Assembly (NCBI RefSeq): GCF_024868665.1
Contig: NC_079898.1
Coordinates: 4,719,082-4,783,081, forward strand
Direction of reading: 5' to 3'
Source: Triplophysa rosa
Lineage: Eukaryota > Chordata > Actinopteri > Cypriniformes > Nemacheilidae
Length of the DNA: 64,000 nt
Within the stretch, counting starts at the first letter, position 1; each line of letters opens with the position of its first letter. The translations under genes and the position numbers were made by a program. Positions 1 through 13,430 of the stretch are shown one piece after another. A model generated the notes under the pieces. It was not told the DNA's origin and ran no database searches. It was given only the letters and a program-made list of their open reading frames with translations.

Positions 1-3000
1 ACTTGGTTCAAACGATTGATCTCCCGACAGAGTTACTACGGTTTCGGGAAACAGTCGTAACTACATCGTTAATTTCCCCAATGATCCATCGTACTATGGT
101 GGTTAACCAGCGAGTTATGTTCGGGAAACGCACCCCTGGCTGAGATTTTAGCGGAAGTACTTAATCGACCCGTATGCATATAGTGTACTCAATTAAATGA
201 GATGTACTTCGTAGGACATACTGGCAGAAAGGGAAACAGGAAGTACCACGTTGCTATGACAACACATTGCGTTCTAACACTTTAAAATGATTTCCACTTG
301 ATTTTAAGAGGTCAAAAGTTGGTTACTTTCTACCCTAAACAATGGCAGAAGATTGAAACAAATTGACCATTTCTTTCCTTACCGTTTAAAAACCACTAAA
401 CACTTGTAATCCTTCGCAAAAACATCAAACAAAATTGTAAATCGTTTACATTTAAACACCACATATTTGATTGAATGTGCAGCTGCTGCCATTTATTCAA
501 ATAAAATAAGTTGGGCAACACAAAGAATTGTGGGTTGTCTCTAGCAACGAAGGATACACCTCATGCGTCCTCCGAATTCCTGTGAAAGGTCGCATTTGAA
601 GGGTGCATTCAGAGTGTCCTACCTGCTTTAATGACAGTCTCTCGATGATGGATGCGGCCGACAAATACGACCTCTGGAGAATGCAGGCTTCCGAAACAAA
701 AAAATACAGCTTTGGTCGGTGACATATTGCACCTATGACGTCATTCGAAGCAAGAGTCTGCGCAGTAGTGAGCACGAGGTGGAGCCGCGGTATCAAGGTC
801 TGACCCATGTTCCCCGATGACTTAAACAGAAACCAAGAAATCATGTTACCACACCCTTTTTACAACATCTTATAACTAACTAAACCCAAATTTATTAGAA
901 AAATGAACATTTGAAGAAAAATCAACGTCATAAGAACTAAAATGACAGAAACCATCTTGAGCTAAAAATATTTAGAGTGCAATTGAATTTTTTTGTATGC
1001 CACGAGTCCGGTTCGTTTAAATGGAGAGGGTGGGATTTATGACAAATACTGCAGCCAGCCACCATGGGGTGATCACATTGCTTTGGCTTCACTTTTTAGA
1101 ATGTGTGCCTGATCCAAACCAGCACAACACTGGCTTTACCAATGATTAATGGGTTTGTGACAGGGTTTGTGGTCTCTATGCAGGATGGGGTGGCGGGAGC
1201 AGTTCAGAAAACCTGCTTGCATTCTGCTGCACTAGTGGCACATAATGACGCGCTTTACCTTTATGTTATTTCTTAGTCTAAAGTTCACCTGAATCTCTTT
1301 TAGATTGCTGGACATTATGATGCTTTGAAACCCTGTATGAAACTAGTTCCCTTAGAAGTTCCCTCCATACACAATACTGCTCATGAAGTCATTGACTACC
1401 ACAGTCTGAAAATACAGTGCATCCTTTTTTTCATAATGACATGTGTGCAGATAATCTGCGGAAGAATACACAGAACTTCTAAAAACAGATTATGTATAAA
1501 AAGATTTGATTTTTGAAGATAAGCTACTTATCAATAATTGATGCTTTGTATTTTTGATTATTGACCCAGCGGGGCCACAACTCCATCGTCATTTCATCCC
1601 CCCGCGTGAGGAGAAACTTTGCTATATTTCCACACAAGTTCTTTAGTATCTCTCTTGAAAGTAAGTTGAGATGTTTACAGCCTCATTAGTCAGTAAATGT
1701 GAATGAAGGCATGAAAAATAGATAAGCTGGAGCTGTGCTACGCTCTGATCCGTGCCAGGAAAGGAGCGTGCAGTACTCAAGTCTTTGCGGTGTGACAGAC
1801 GGCCGGCCCTTTCATTCTGCAGCATCAGGGTATCATTTGGAATTAAAGAAACTTTATGACTCCCTAAACTGATTTTCTGGAATATGAAAACATCAGCATA
1901 TGGCTGAAGACAGCAGCAGGGTAAAAAGTCAATTTCCCTCATGGAACATACCAAGTGGGGTGACATTCATATTTATACTGTCTTTTTGGCTCTGTGCTAT
2001 GTATTGCCTTGGATAGATTTGTTTTATGTTATATGATGTACTTTTGGTGAGTACACACATTCCTGTGTGTGAAGGAAAACCAGGTCACCTAAAAACTAGT
2101 CATTATTTATTTATAGCATGTTGCTCCAAACACACAAAAAAAGAGTTATTGAAAACAACAATAGGTCATAATATTCCTGTCAAGCTCTAAAGGAGGACAC
2201 AGATAAAGTAGCAAGCATGACTCTCTGTACGTTTGAGTCCAAATGATCTGAAACCAAAACAGACTGAAATTGTATTATTCACAGATAAAGATAGTATTTA
2301 TTCCGATCAGCTCCATTTTTAATCTCTAATGTAAATTCATCTGCAGTGAAAAAGGGGTCAGTAAACGACTATAGAGATGAACTATTCATTTAACAAAGTA
2401 AATTAAGCTGTTTAAAAGCAATGTCAAGGCCCAACATGAAAAAAACACACCACGAATTGCAAAATTTACAGCGATGACTGGAATTGTCTGTTTCGGGTAA
2501 AGTTGGGCCCCATTTGTGCCCACCAGGCAGATGTTTCTGTACAGCCAGTTGTAGTGCCCAAGAGAGAGAATCTTGACCTATTCAACGTCTGGTGCGTTTT
2601 CATGTGTGTATTTCCATAAGATCAGCAAGTGTATCAGTCAAGATATGGTAAGTACACTAAGGCTGGTCAATGGGGTTAAGAACAGAGCATAAGGTTCTTA
2701 CATAAAACATTGATGGGTATGTTTTCATTCAAGTAAAATTTAGAGTCAAATTGAGATTTGTTTGTCTAACAATTATCTGGTGTAGTAGCTCCTATCTATA
2801 TACTTTATTTTAAAAACGTTACTGATTTAATATGATGTTAACCTTAAAAATCTTGTTTGACTGGATGATGCCTACAAAAATATTTGTTTTAATTCCACGA
2901 AAAATCTAAATTCAGAGATCTGTCTCATCCTCTCCACATCCTGTCATGCACTCATCAAAAATGACAAGATGTCCCACCCCCTTACTAAGACCTGGTGGGA

Positions 3001-6000
3001 GAGGCAGTCAATCACTTAAATTGCTGAGCGGTCCAGCTCTATGTGACTCTGTCATGCACTGATGGACATGTGGACTTTCCCACCTAGTAGGGGGCGACTA
3101 AGTGGCGGGTAAAGCAAAAGAGATCTACCCTAAATAAACTATTACTACATAATGAAACTTTCTGAAGTCTGTTATATAGAACTGCTCTTTCTTTCTTTTC
3201 TCTAATTTATGAGAATTAAAGTAAATTTTGACGATTATGCATATAATATAACAGCACAAATGATTATTACCTACAAAATTATAGTCATATAAGTTACATA
3301 AATGAATGTAATGTATATACATTTCATTAAAAGTGGCAAGATTGTGGAAGCATTATGGATTTTACTTTTGTTTTTCTTCTCCTCTCTCTCCTCACCCAAG
3401 TATACACAATTAAACAACAATTTCACAGTACAGCAAGTAATAGGCAATTATTCAACTTAGTCAAGCAGTGTGATGTTTCTAAACAGTTTTGTTGAATCAA
3501 CGATTATAGCAAGTTAAAGAATATCATCGTACTCTATCCGACAGACATCTTTTAGTCATTAATGCAAGTTCAGGGTTCAATACATTCAAGATTGGGAGGA
3601 TATTTTCTCTTTTTTTATGGTCGGACAAACACGTCTCGGGTTCCCTGCAAAGTGTTATCGAGCACGCTCGGCCTTTCTCGCCTCCCCCCGATGTGCCCCC
3701 TTTTTATGAATAATTGGTGATGTGTGTCAATATTGCACTCCATAGTAACCATATGGTTGGCCTGGGAAGACAGGCGATTGTTTGGTGCTGTGAAATATTG
3801 TGTTACCCTGTGAGATGTGGAGCCAGTGGAAGCAAGAACTGTTGCTCAGACTGACAGTTACATTGTGTGTGTGAATGGGAAAACTTCTGAGGAAAAGATG
3901 CAAGTGGACCCAGACAGAATGTCCTGACCTCCAAAAGAAAAGACGATTTGACATGGTATAAGGTCTTCCATCTCTTCACATCTCTCAGGATTTGCCTTTC
4001 AGCCAATGGGAAATGAAGAAGAACATTCAAGTTAAGTTGGGCTTGCTTTTGTTCTTGAGGATAAACTTCGCTCGTGACCGACAGTTGTCCTTGGTGTGCA
4101 CTGCTATCATCATAATATACAATATGTCGGACTAAAGACTTTGGCTGCTCGTCTGGAACAGACTCTGACGACTGGACTAAAATAAAGACTCAATGACACA
4201 ACTGGCACAGATGTCACAAATGGATACAGTTTTACCTCAATAACTATGACAGAAAGACAAAAATACAATTTGTGATTACTGATGAACATTTGATCACATC
4301 TCAGTGTGATATGGGAAGAATTAAGCTAAACTTAAGTAAAATGCATGTGGTTTCTCTTCCTAAAAAAAACATTACTTTACAGTATTTTGTTGAATTACAG
4401 CCATTTTTGCAATAATTTAACGGTCATACAAATGTTCTTTCAATAGGCTATGTTTTTATTTATTTGACTTTTAGGGGCAAAATGTGGTAAGAAACACATT
4501 TTTTTCTGTTTTGGCAGTAAACTATAGGTCAATAACAAGACTTGCATTAATAATGACTTTTTACTGTTAACTCCTCTGATGATGTACTATTATGTACTGA
4601 TGGTATCGGTTGGAAGAGGCATCTGCCAGCCGATCAGAAGCGTTGTGTTCTGCAAACATCACCCTTTTCGCAAGTTTTAGAACCATTTCCATTCTGTCGG
4701 CAACAATCCGCTTTGTTTACCCACAAAGAGAGACTAAATTGATGCCCAGTCGGCCATTATCTTAAAAATAAAGCGGAACAATTAAGCCCATGTCTCTTTG
4801 CTCAGCTTTTGATGGAGCACACAATGCTGTTTTTTTCTGGGGAAGTAATGTGAAGCATGCTGCTGGACCTCAAGCTAAGCGGTAACAAGCATGGGGCGGC
4901 TCCTTGTTTTTGCTCAATCGGAGGCATTCAGCGACAGTGTTTGGACTATCAGTATGATTTATTTGTCTGTATTGACCTGCTTAATTACCCTGGGATAATC
5001 TGAAACAGAGCGTCTTGACACTGGCAGAAAGCCCAGCCACTTTGGCTCTGTGGACCAACTGTTGACCTGATGGCTGGGGGTTGACAGGCAGGGGGCCATG
5101 GGTCGCGGCCACGCCGTCCGCTCCGGCTTCGGTCTCTGCAGTGGCCGGTGCCACAAACCTACAAGCTCCCGTGGCCTTAATGAGGCGTTATGGTGTGACG
5201 GTGGACTGCAGCTATGTGATTCCATGGCGTTTTAGCAGTCTGCCCTCAGTGGTGAATCATTGACTTACAATGGCACTAGCCTCAGTTACTGCCCTCATCG
5301 TGCTCAGGGTAGAAGACATTGATGTAAAAAATGATGTGAAAGCCTTTGAAGTTAAGCAAATAAACAATGAGATTTCCAACGAAAGCACTGTGAAGTAAAT
5401 TCATTTCAGTAGTTAATATGATGCCTTGCTTGCAGGAGATGTCCCATAAATGCACAATGTGAAGCAAAGCAAAAGTAATTAGCAGGAAAGAAATAAACAT
5501 TTAAAAACACAGCGTGATGTCTTAGATTACATCTGAAATGTTTTGACTTTGCTTTTCTGATTGTGTTTTTCTATATGTCTTGGCAGTGGAGGTTTGGTCG
5601 TGTTTTATGTAAAAAGAAACCAAATAAGATTTTTGTTTGGAATCAAAATAAGTGAGATCATTACACGCATACATAACCACATGTTACAATTTCTCAGGTC
5701 GACTATTATTTTTTTAACTGTTCTATCGTTTTTCTTCTTCAAAAATCATACAGATTCCCTGCAGATTCATTTGTCTCACCATTACAGTTTAAATGAAACT
5801 CACAGGGCTGTTGGTACGTTTACAGTTTGCATTTAAAAAGATGATTAGAAATGTTTGTATTTTTAATGGCAAATACTGTTTCTTTAAAAATATAAGCATA
5901 TTCTGACTAGAAGAGACCTGGGTGAGAGGTACTTTGAAAAGCAGGATGCCTTTAATAATTTTATTTTTAGTGTAAACAATTTAGCTATTAAAAAGACCTT

Positions 6001-6594
6001 AGTTTTGTTGTAAAGAATTATATTAACTGTGCTGTATGTATAATACTAGTCCACACACCTTTCATTATAAAATAGAAACATTTCATTTAAGCAGGTTTAA
6101 ACTTCTGCTTGAATCCCATGGCGTCCACACTTTTGAGCTCATAGTGCAAGAATCTTGTGCATCTAGCATTCTGAATGGAGTTTGTTTAGTTGAAGCACAG
6201 TGTAGTAAATAGTTAGGTAGTCTGATATGCGACTGTATCCCCCGCAGCCTATAGGAACCTGTGGCTGGGGGTCTGAGTAATAAACCGTCACAAAGAAAGT
6301 GACAGCAGAAGTGTGGAGAGAGTGATGGGCGTCCCACTGACCCGTCTCCAGCTCCCCCTTTCTTGAAACTCTTCCTCCTTTCAGCTCCCTAGCGCCGGCA
6401 AGAGGAAAAACACATCACAGCACATTCCATATTCCCACTGGAGGGATCATGGATTAGGATGCTGGGAGATGTGTAAGGTTTGTTCAGTAACTGACCTAAC
6501 TTTATACAAGAATTACTAACGAGATTTAGATGTTTAGGTATTGGAAAAATTTGGGTTGTTCTGTTCTCTTTAATATAATATTATATATAGGGTT
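1..6594. other. Upstream intergenic DNA with enhancer-like stretches
   Basis: No coding exon was recognised. Most open frames are short and lack splice-site or family support. The first ~480 bp look repeat-like (TTCGGGAAAC occurs twice). Complex, repeat-free blocks at about 1628-1960, 2930-3110, 3600-4110 and 4680-5110 have balanced composition and could be conserved regulatory DNA of the tnfaip3 region; this is inference only. Confidence 0.4.
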
Positions 6595-6614
6595 TATATA
6601 TATATATATATTTA

Positions 6615-6890
6615 TATTAAAGCAATAAGCCATGCGAAGCAGTGGGTTAAAGTGCATTTCATAACAGCTGAGGGAGTTTTAGCACTTGTAACACACTGCT
6701 TCGCTGGGATTGTTGCTTTTATAAAATGGTTATTTATATGCGTAGCAAGGTTTCATAAAATAAAGTAAATCAAGTGATATTTAGGCTATAATGCGGTCAG
6801 CAGTTATAAATTGGGGTATTTTATGACGGCTTAGAATTTGGCTCAACCAATCAAAATCAAGGACCAGAACTGACCATTTTATAAATATAT
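6615..6890. mobile_element. Dispersed MITE-like element, copy 1
   Basis: Begins TATTAAAGCAATAAGCC and ends with AGAACTGACCATTTTATAAA. The same sequence recurs in reverse orientation at 26401-26642. It is AT-rich with TATA runs at the borders. I recall this family as very common in zebrafish. Confidence 0.65.
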
Positions 6891-7186
6891 TTATACATAT
6901 ATTACACTGTATATATGACGAATTCATTTCCAAAAAGAGTTAACTCCGTTTGTCAAATTTTTGAAAAATGTTTTTATTGTGCATTCCAATTAATATCCAT
7001 CAAACTGCAGTTGGTTTGTTTTGATTTACAGTAAGCCATAATAACTCAAAAAAAATAGCTAACTGACATAATACAACGCAATAAAAAACATGATAACATA
7101 ATAAAAACATGATTTTTGAGAAAATCTAAAAACAGAGTTATCTCTTTTTGGAAATAAACTCTTCATATTTATATATATGCCAATAT

Positions 7187-7224
<38 letters not shown>

Positions 7225-10200
7225 TATAGTATACATATATATATAATTATTTCATTTTAAAATCAGCGGTGCATTAGATATCACATCTTGGTGAATATGA
7301 GATGTTTTTAACCTTGGTAAAAACCATAACTGCGCAGACACACACATACACACACTTACTGGCACCTCCTCTTCCCCAAGCAAAGAGATCCCGCTGGGCA
7401 CAAGCGCCACTCTCTCCCCAGGGGAAGGCGGCCCTCAGAGCGGGACCTTTTGTCATGCAGCCCCTAGCCTCTGGCCTTGGGAACTGACTTGCTGCAGTAT
7501 GCACATCTATTTGCTTGGCTCAGGCCGGAGGCTCCCTTTGTCTCCCCTACAGACAGGGACACCGACTGGGAAGTACTTGTCATCATGGACTTACCGAGGC
7601 AGCCAACCTTCAAAATAGCCTGAAATTTTTAGTTCAACTACATCATGTGACACAAACTATGGCCTGTGGTCCACAGTGGCATCTTAAATGGAATAAAATA
7701 CTTATAAAGGGGAAAGAAAAAACATCATATTGCTTGAAAATTCGAAATTATGCAGTGGACAACAAAACAGACCAGTGTGTGAATTTCAGAGAAACATGTT
7801 CAGGTCACATGTCAACCAAAATCAGGAGAATATATGTATTTTGCATTATGAAACTAGTAATAAAAAAGGCATTACTACATTGTTTTTTTTAGATTTTAAT
7901 TAATAATTTGGCTTTAATTAATTGTAATTATACTAAATTAAATAATTGTTGAAAATTAAAATATTACTATGCCATTTTTTGTTTAAATAAGAATTAATTC
8001 AACGAACTACAATAAATACTGCATAAACAAGTTCTTTTTTTAAATTATAGAATACAATTTAAATAATTGTACTTGTATTAAATTTGCTGTTATGAACGTA
8101 TTTATTCATTTCTGCTTTTATTCTTAAGCAAGGAAATTTGCTTAATTCTAAATAAAAGTGCAACAATTACATTTCTTTAAGTGTCTTTTTTCTTTTTAAT
8201 TTTGGGGGAAAGAAGACAAGGTTTACAGTTAGTAGTTTTGTTATATTTTAATGTGTGCTTTTGTCAGAATTATGTTGTGTTTAGGATGTTTTCTTCTTGA
8301 AATACACTAATTATCTATCCTTCAAATTAAAATGATATCATTTCAATATTTTGCACTGTTTGTGTACATAAATGATTATAATTAATCCACACTGCTACAG
8401 TCAGTCAAGTGTCAACACTATGGGCAATAACAAAGCAAATGTCAACAGATTATTAGAAAATAGAGTAGAAACTGAGAAGAGGTTAAACGCTTTTTGAGTA
8501 AACTTAAGCTTTTCACCACACGAAAGCAGGTCAAGAGATTGCATCTCGGTGCCTGTGGGTAATGTGGATGGTGCTCTGGATACTGTTACATTGTAAGATA
8601 CTCTATAATCAAAACAGATCAGTTCAAGGGCAAGATTTATTATGAACTTAATACCATACATTTTTGTCTTACTCATTGTCTCCAGAAAAACTTGGCAAAG
8701 TGTCAAAAAATAAACATACAATTGCTTTGAACGAATAAAAAATCTGCTGTTGTTTTCTTTAAATGCAATGACTGCAATGAAATTATGGACACAGAGACAA
8801 GTATGAAATTGATATTATTTTACACACATAGACCACAACACAAGCTCAACGATCATCAAACACCTTTTGGTCATACGTAAAAAATGAGCTCCTAGCAGCT
8901 ACATTGCAAAATTAAGCAAGCAGCAAAACATTAATTCTGTAAGCACATACAGTATATTTTTCAAGCATTACAATATTTACAATTGAATGTGCAAATGTAG
9001 GACAAGTAAACTCAGTAAGTGTCTTTCCTTTGTAAAGAAGAAGCACTTGGGCCTATTTTTGCTGTGGTGAATGTCACTCCATGACTGGACCCAGCAGGGA
9101 GTCTTGATGTCATGTTATCTGTGACATGTATTCAGCAACTCCTTACCATAGTGACAGAAAAGAATGGTGAAAGGGCAGGTCTGTGACAAAAGTGTATGAA
9201 ATTGCATTATTAAAAAACGTATTTCCAAAGCCTTGAGGAGCATGCCCCAAACTGACCATGCAGCTGAAAGTCTTTTAAGGTTGTCTGTTGTGAAACCAGT
9301 TGAGGTCAATGATGCATTTGCCGCGAGGAGGACAAAAGTGTGATTTCATCGTTGTGATTTAATAATTTACTTGTGTGGTGAATGAGTAAATAAAAAGCTA
9401 ATTTATTACTGGACGTTAAAAAAAGCTGTAAAATTGATATGTTTAGATTAGAACAAGGTTCACAGTATAAAAAAAACATTCAATCTATTTATAACAGATT
9501 TCACATGTATAATATTATGCTATAGTATTCACAATATTATGATGCATATTTGTCATAATTAAGGTTAAAGGTTCAAATTAATTAAGGAAATTAATTAAAA
9601 AAATAAGACATGGGTTTATGTTTGGTTTTAAAAGCAGGTTTAACGCGTTTTTTTTTTTTTCATTATTAGAACAAGAATATCTTATTCTCATGATTGCAAT
9701 GCCATGAAAAAATATTATGAATTATATAAAAAGTAAAAATGTGTGATGCATGTCTGGCAATCCTAATTTTAATGTCATTGTCATTGTCAATTGTCATGAA
9801 ATGTAACAACAATAAAAATAGTATATAATCCCAAAATAAGAAATTGCATTTTCTTCATGCAAAAACAGTTTTTCTAATGTTTCCAATCAGTATCTGTGTT
9901 GAAATCCCCCAATGTGAATAATAATGTAATGTTTCTAATTCTTTAATTACAATAAAAACATTACCTTTGTCATTTTTGTTCAAATATTATCAGCTCCTTT
10001 GTCTTTATTATGAAGAATGATTAAGTAAATTGGGGGGTAGAGATAATGACCTGTGTATGCTTGGGTTTAGTAAAAGAGTAAAGTAAGCCTTTACTGCCAT
10101 CCAGTGTCACATCATATGCACAACATGAGAGCCACAACCATAGTGCACTCTAAATTAAAAAATCTAACAAATAGTTTTTTTTAAGAAAGATATTAAGCAG

Positions 10201-11119
10201 AATTTATACAAAATGAAGATATGATAACAATATATTCAAAATGAGGGCAAAGATAATTGGACGCTTTCAGACTTGACAAACATTAGTGGAACATGATGTT
10301 CTACACCCATGGTTACTCTGTGTGTTTGCATATCTGTGTGAAGCTAAGGAAAAATTGCTTTATACTTTATACCAGTTACTGATTCTAATTACAGTCAAAA
10401 GTAAAAAAAAATGTCTTAGTTATTTTTAGAGATAACTGTTTGCAGATGCCACTTGGTTTGGTATTTTCACACCCAAGATCTATAATGCTAATGAAATCCA
10501 AACATCCTAAACTATATCTAAAATATCCAAATATTTTTCAGGGCTATAACAGGCCATGCAGACACTGCCCTCTGTTGTTTTTTGTATTGACCATTACAAA
10601 TTTAGTTGTCCACAGTATACTGTTTTTGCAAATAAAGAAGTGAAAAAACAATGTGTATGAGACATTCTCTTTTTGGATTTTTTGTGGTAAAAAGTGACAT
10701 GCTTTTATGTATTTTGTACGCTATTGCTTAATATTCTGGAAAAGGTTTATTATAATTAACTAAAACTAAAAGCAGCCTATTAAAATTGTTAATTGTTAAT
10801 TGAAATCAAATACAAAATAGTATAAATAAATAAAAAAACGTTAAAAATATTAATTGAAATTATTATTCGTAAAATGAATCAGAAATTAGAAATGTTGCCA
10901 TAGTAATAAAGTGAAATAAGCTGAGGCACTAAAATTATTGACTAAAAATAAATTTAATTACATTAATGATATAAAATATAACGACAAAAAAATTGCAAAG
11001 AATCAAAACTAAAATGAACATTAAAAATAAAATCACCACCATAAAACAAAAAGTAACTGCTACAGAATGGTTCAATACTTCAAGATGACCAAGAAAAATG
11101 TATGAGATAGAATGTAATA
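6891..11119. other. Intergenic DNA, AT-rich
   Basis: No gene was recognised. It holds the AT microsatellite at 7185 and a more complex block at about 9030-9350 that may be regulatory. From about 10750 to 11060 there is A-rich sequence with TTAACTAAAACTAAAA-type motifs typical of fish dispersed repeats. Confidence 0.4.
7185..7244. repeat. (AT)n microsatellite
   Basis: Interrupted run of TA dinucleotides. Similar short runs occur at about 6595-6610. Confidence 0.85.
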
Positions 11120-11405
11120 TGAAGTGAAGTGAAAAGTGAAAGTGACTTATTTGTCAGATATGGTGACCCATACCCAAAATGTGACCTCTGCATTTAACCC
11201 ATCCAGAGAGTAGTGAACACACGCACAGCAAGTGGTGAACACACGTACACCCGGAGCAGTGGGCAGCTATCACTGCAGCGCCCGGGGAGCAAGTGGGGGT
11301 AAGGTGCCTTGCACAAGGGCACCTCAGTTGTTACCCACCGGCCCTGGGAATCGAACCGGCAACCTTCTGGTCACGAGTCCGACTCTCTAACCATTAGGCA
11401 CACTA
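11120..11405 (-). mobile_element. tRNA-derived SINE
   Basis: Read on the minus strand it starts with a tRNA-like head: an A-box-like TGGTTAGAGAGTCGG (plus 11378-11392) and a perfect B box GGTTCGATTCC (plus 11347-11357). A GC-richer body follows and then AAGTGAAGTG-type sequence. Head-body order and boxes fit a Pol III SINE of the kind common in cyprinids. Subfamily not assigned. Confidence 0.7.
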
Positions 11406-11875
11406 ATATTTTGTCCATCATAGCTATAGAGTGATCTGCTTTTTAAGACCAGGAAATATCAGCTTGATGTGTTTTAGTCAAATTTACCTCCTCTAGATGG
11501 TGCTTCAATATCCTGATCCTTGATGCTAAATCAGTAATATCCCATGTGAAGTAGCATTTGAGAAATATTCCAAATATGGGCCCATTAATTTGAAATGCAC
11601 TATTGACTAGACCTAAAGTGTATGATTATCAGAGGATGTCATAAGGTCAATGAGCTTGTAAAAAACCTGAAGCTGAACTGAACCATAAACATAAAAAAAT
11701 GAGTAGCAAAAAGTACAGTAGGGAGGGGTGGTTGCAATTTGCAACCTCACAACTAGATGCTGCTAAAATCTTCACATTGCTCCTTTAAAATATCAAAATA
11801 TCTCTCTAGCCTATTTATAACGGTATACATAGTCTATATTTCTCAAAATATAAGTTGCTTTGTTCTATGCTTAAT

Positions 11876-12090
11876 ATTTTTAGTTGAAATAAACTATTTA
11901 CATCATCATTTGCTGGTTTGTTTGGATCTATTGAGCATATTAAACAAATGTAAAAGTCAAATAGTAGCCTATGATACAATGGCAAAATTAATCTAGGACA
12001 TAAAGGGACGTATGGTTATTGAGAAACTTATTCACACTTGTTTAACAATGCAAAAAATGTCACTTAATGTTATTAATGAAAGACATTATA
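11876..12090. repeat. Local duplication, copy A
   Basis: TTTACATCATCATTTGCTGG through CACTTAATGTTATTAATGAA matches 13431-13830 in order and orientation. It lies about 1.5-1.7 kb upstream of copy B. Copy A lacks a roughly 200-bp block that copy B has in the middle. Confidence 0.65.
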
Positions 12091-12106
12091 ATAAAAGACC
12101 AGCTGG

Positions 12107-12740
12107 TTAAAGGGATAGGGAATGAAAATTCTATCATCATTTACTCACCATCAAGTTGTTCCAAATCTGTCTAAATGTCTTTGTTCTGATGAACACATAG
12201 AAAGATATTTGGAAGAAGGCTTAGAACAAAACAGTTCTTGGACCCCATTGACTACCATAGTAGGAAAAATTACTTAATCATTTTTTTCTTCAGTTGAACA
12301 CAGTACACAAAAGAAGATATGTTGAAGAATGTTGGAGACAAACAGTTCTGGGCCACTTTTGATAACCATTGTCATTTTTCCTACACTGTAAAAAAATCCC
12401 CTAAAAAAACAAATAAAGTAGGCTACTGGCACAAAATTACCAGTACATTTTCCTTTATTTTACGGACATTTCCGTTAATGCTAAAATGCAAATGAATGCA
12501 GTGCAAAATGTAAAAGACAGGTAAAACAACTGTAAAAATGAACTCGGAAAATTGCCCTCTTTTTACAGATTTTTTTTAGTGTACTAGTCGGTTGGGTCCA
12601 AGAACTGTTTGGTTACAAGCATTCGTCCAAATATCTTTCTCTGTGTTCAACAAAACAATGAAATTTATACAGGTTTGGAACAACTAGAGAATGAGTAATT
12701 CGTGACAGAATTTTCATTTTTGGGTGAACTATCCCTTTAA
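12107..12740. mobile_element. TTAA-flanked cyprinid element (TTAAAGGGATAG ends) with nested insertion
   Basis: Left TTAAAGGGATAG and right GGGTGAACTATCCCTTTAA are inverted ends. The body has AAAATTCTATCATCATTTAC and repeated GAACACA...AGATAT modules, a family present several times in this window. It is interrupted by a second element at 12384-12581. Confidence 0.75.
12384..12581. mobile_element. Nested MITE with CACTGTAAAAAAA ends
   Basis: It lies within the 12107-12740 element. Inverted ends are CACTGTAAAAAAATC and CACTAAAAAAAATC, with TA on both sides (12382-12383, 12582-12583). The TA duplication suggests a Tc1/mariner-type MITE, but such low-complexity ends make this uncertain. Confidence 0.5.
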
Positions 12741-13214
12741 ATGAATTTATTCTTTAAACAACTTTTCCTGTTAGCGTCCTCTCTTCACAGGTGTTAGGTC
12801 ATCTGAAATCTTTGTAAGAGCTTTATTCAAACTGGAGATGATATGGGCATCCCATGGTGGAAACAGAAAAGCAGTGGTGCTGTCTCACCTCTGCTGTCTA
12901 CTTAAAATGGGAAACTTTAGTGATGTGATCATAATAATTTTTAAACAAGGTAAACTCCAGGAGCATATGTGGGAACTTTCCAAAAGAAATAAAACCTTTT
13001 CATTCATGTTACCCACAAAGAACCATTCTTCTGTGTGAATCATGCTTTTAAAAGACTGTGTCCCATTTAATGACTGTATAACTGTATGTGTTCTTTAATT
13101 TTAGCCCCCTAAAGGTTTAAACACCTCCTGTACTTACCAATTAAGTTAGTCATCATTTTTGCCCCAGCATGCACAATCTGTTTAGTGCCTTTGAAATTGT
13201 GTATTATAAAGCCA

Positions 13215-13267
13215 GGAATTTTTTTAGGACTCTGTGGATATCTCACAGAGTCCTAATAAAAAATTCC
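13215..13267. repeat. Long perfect hairpin, about 22-bp stem
   Basis: Left arm GGAATTTTTTTAGGACTCTG plus TG (13215-13236), a 7-nt loop, and right arm CACAGAGTCCTAATAAAAAA plus TTCC (13244-13267). The right arm has only a 2-nt bulge. It lies in the local duplication zone. It could be a small MITE relic or a hairpin RNA; the sequence alone does not decide. Confidence 0.65.
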
Positions 13268-13430
13268 TGTAATAATATAACTAATCGAGATTTCTTTAAA
13301 AACAATCAAATGTTTTTCAAAATATACTTTACTTTGTTCTTTGCTTATTATATCAAGTGGTATAACCATCAAATAATTATCTTAAGAATTATTTTCAACT
13401 AGCTTTGTAACAAATTAGAAAATACAATTA

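Noticed and set aside
497..844. 115-residue minus-strand frame
   Set aside because: No recognisable family, no splice or promoter context, and repeat-like surroundings.
11347..11405. True tRNA gene
   Set aside because: A and B boxes are present, but the sequence does not fold as a full tRNA and continues into a SINE body.
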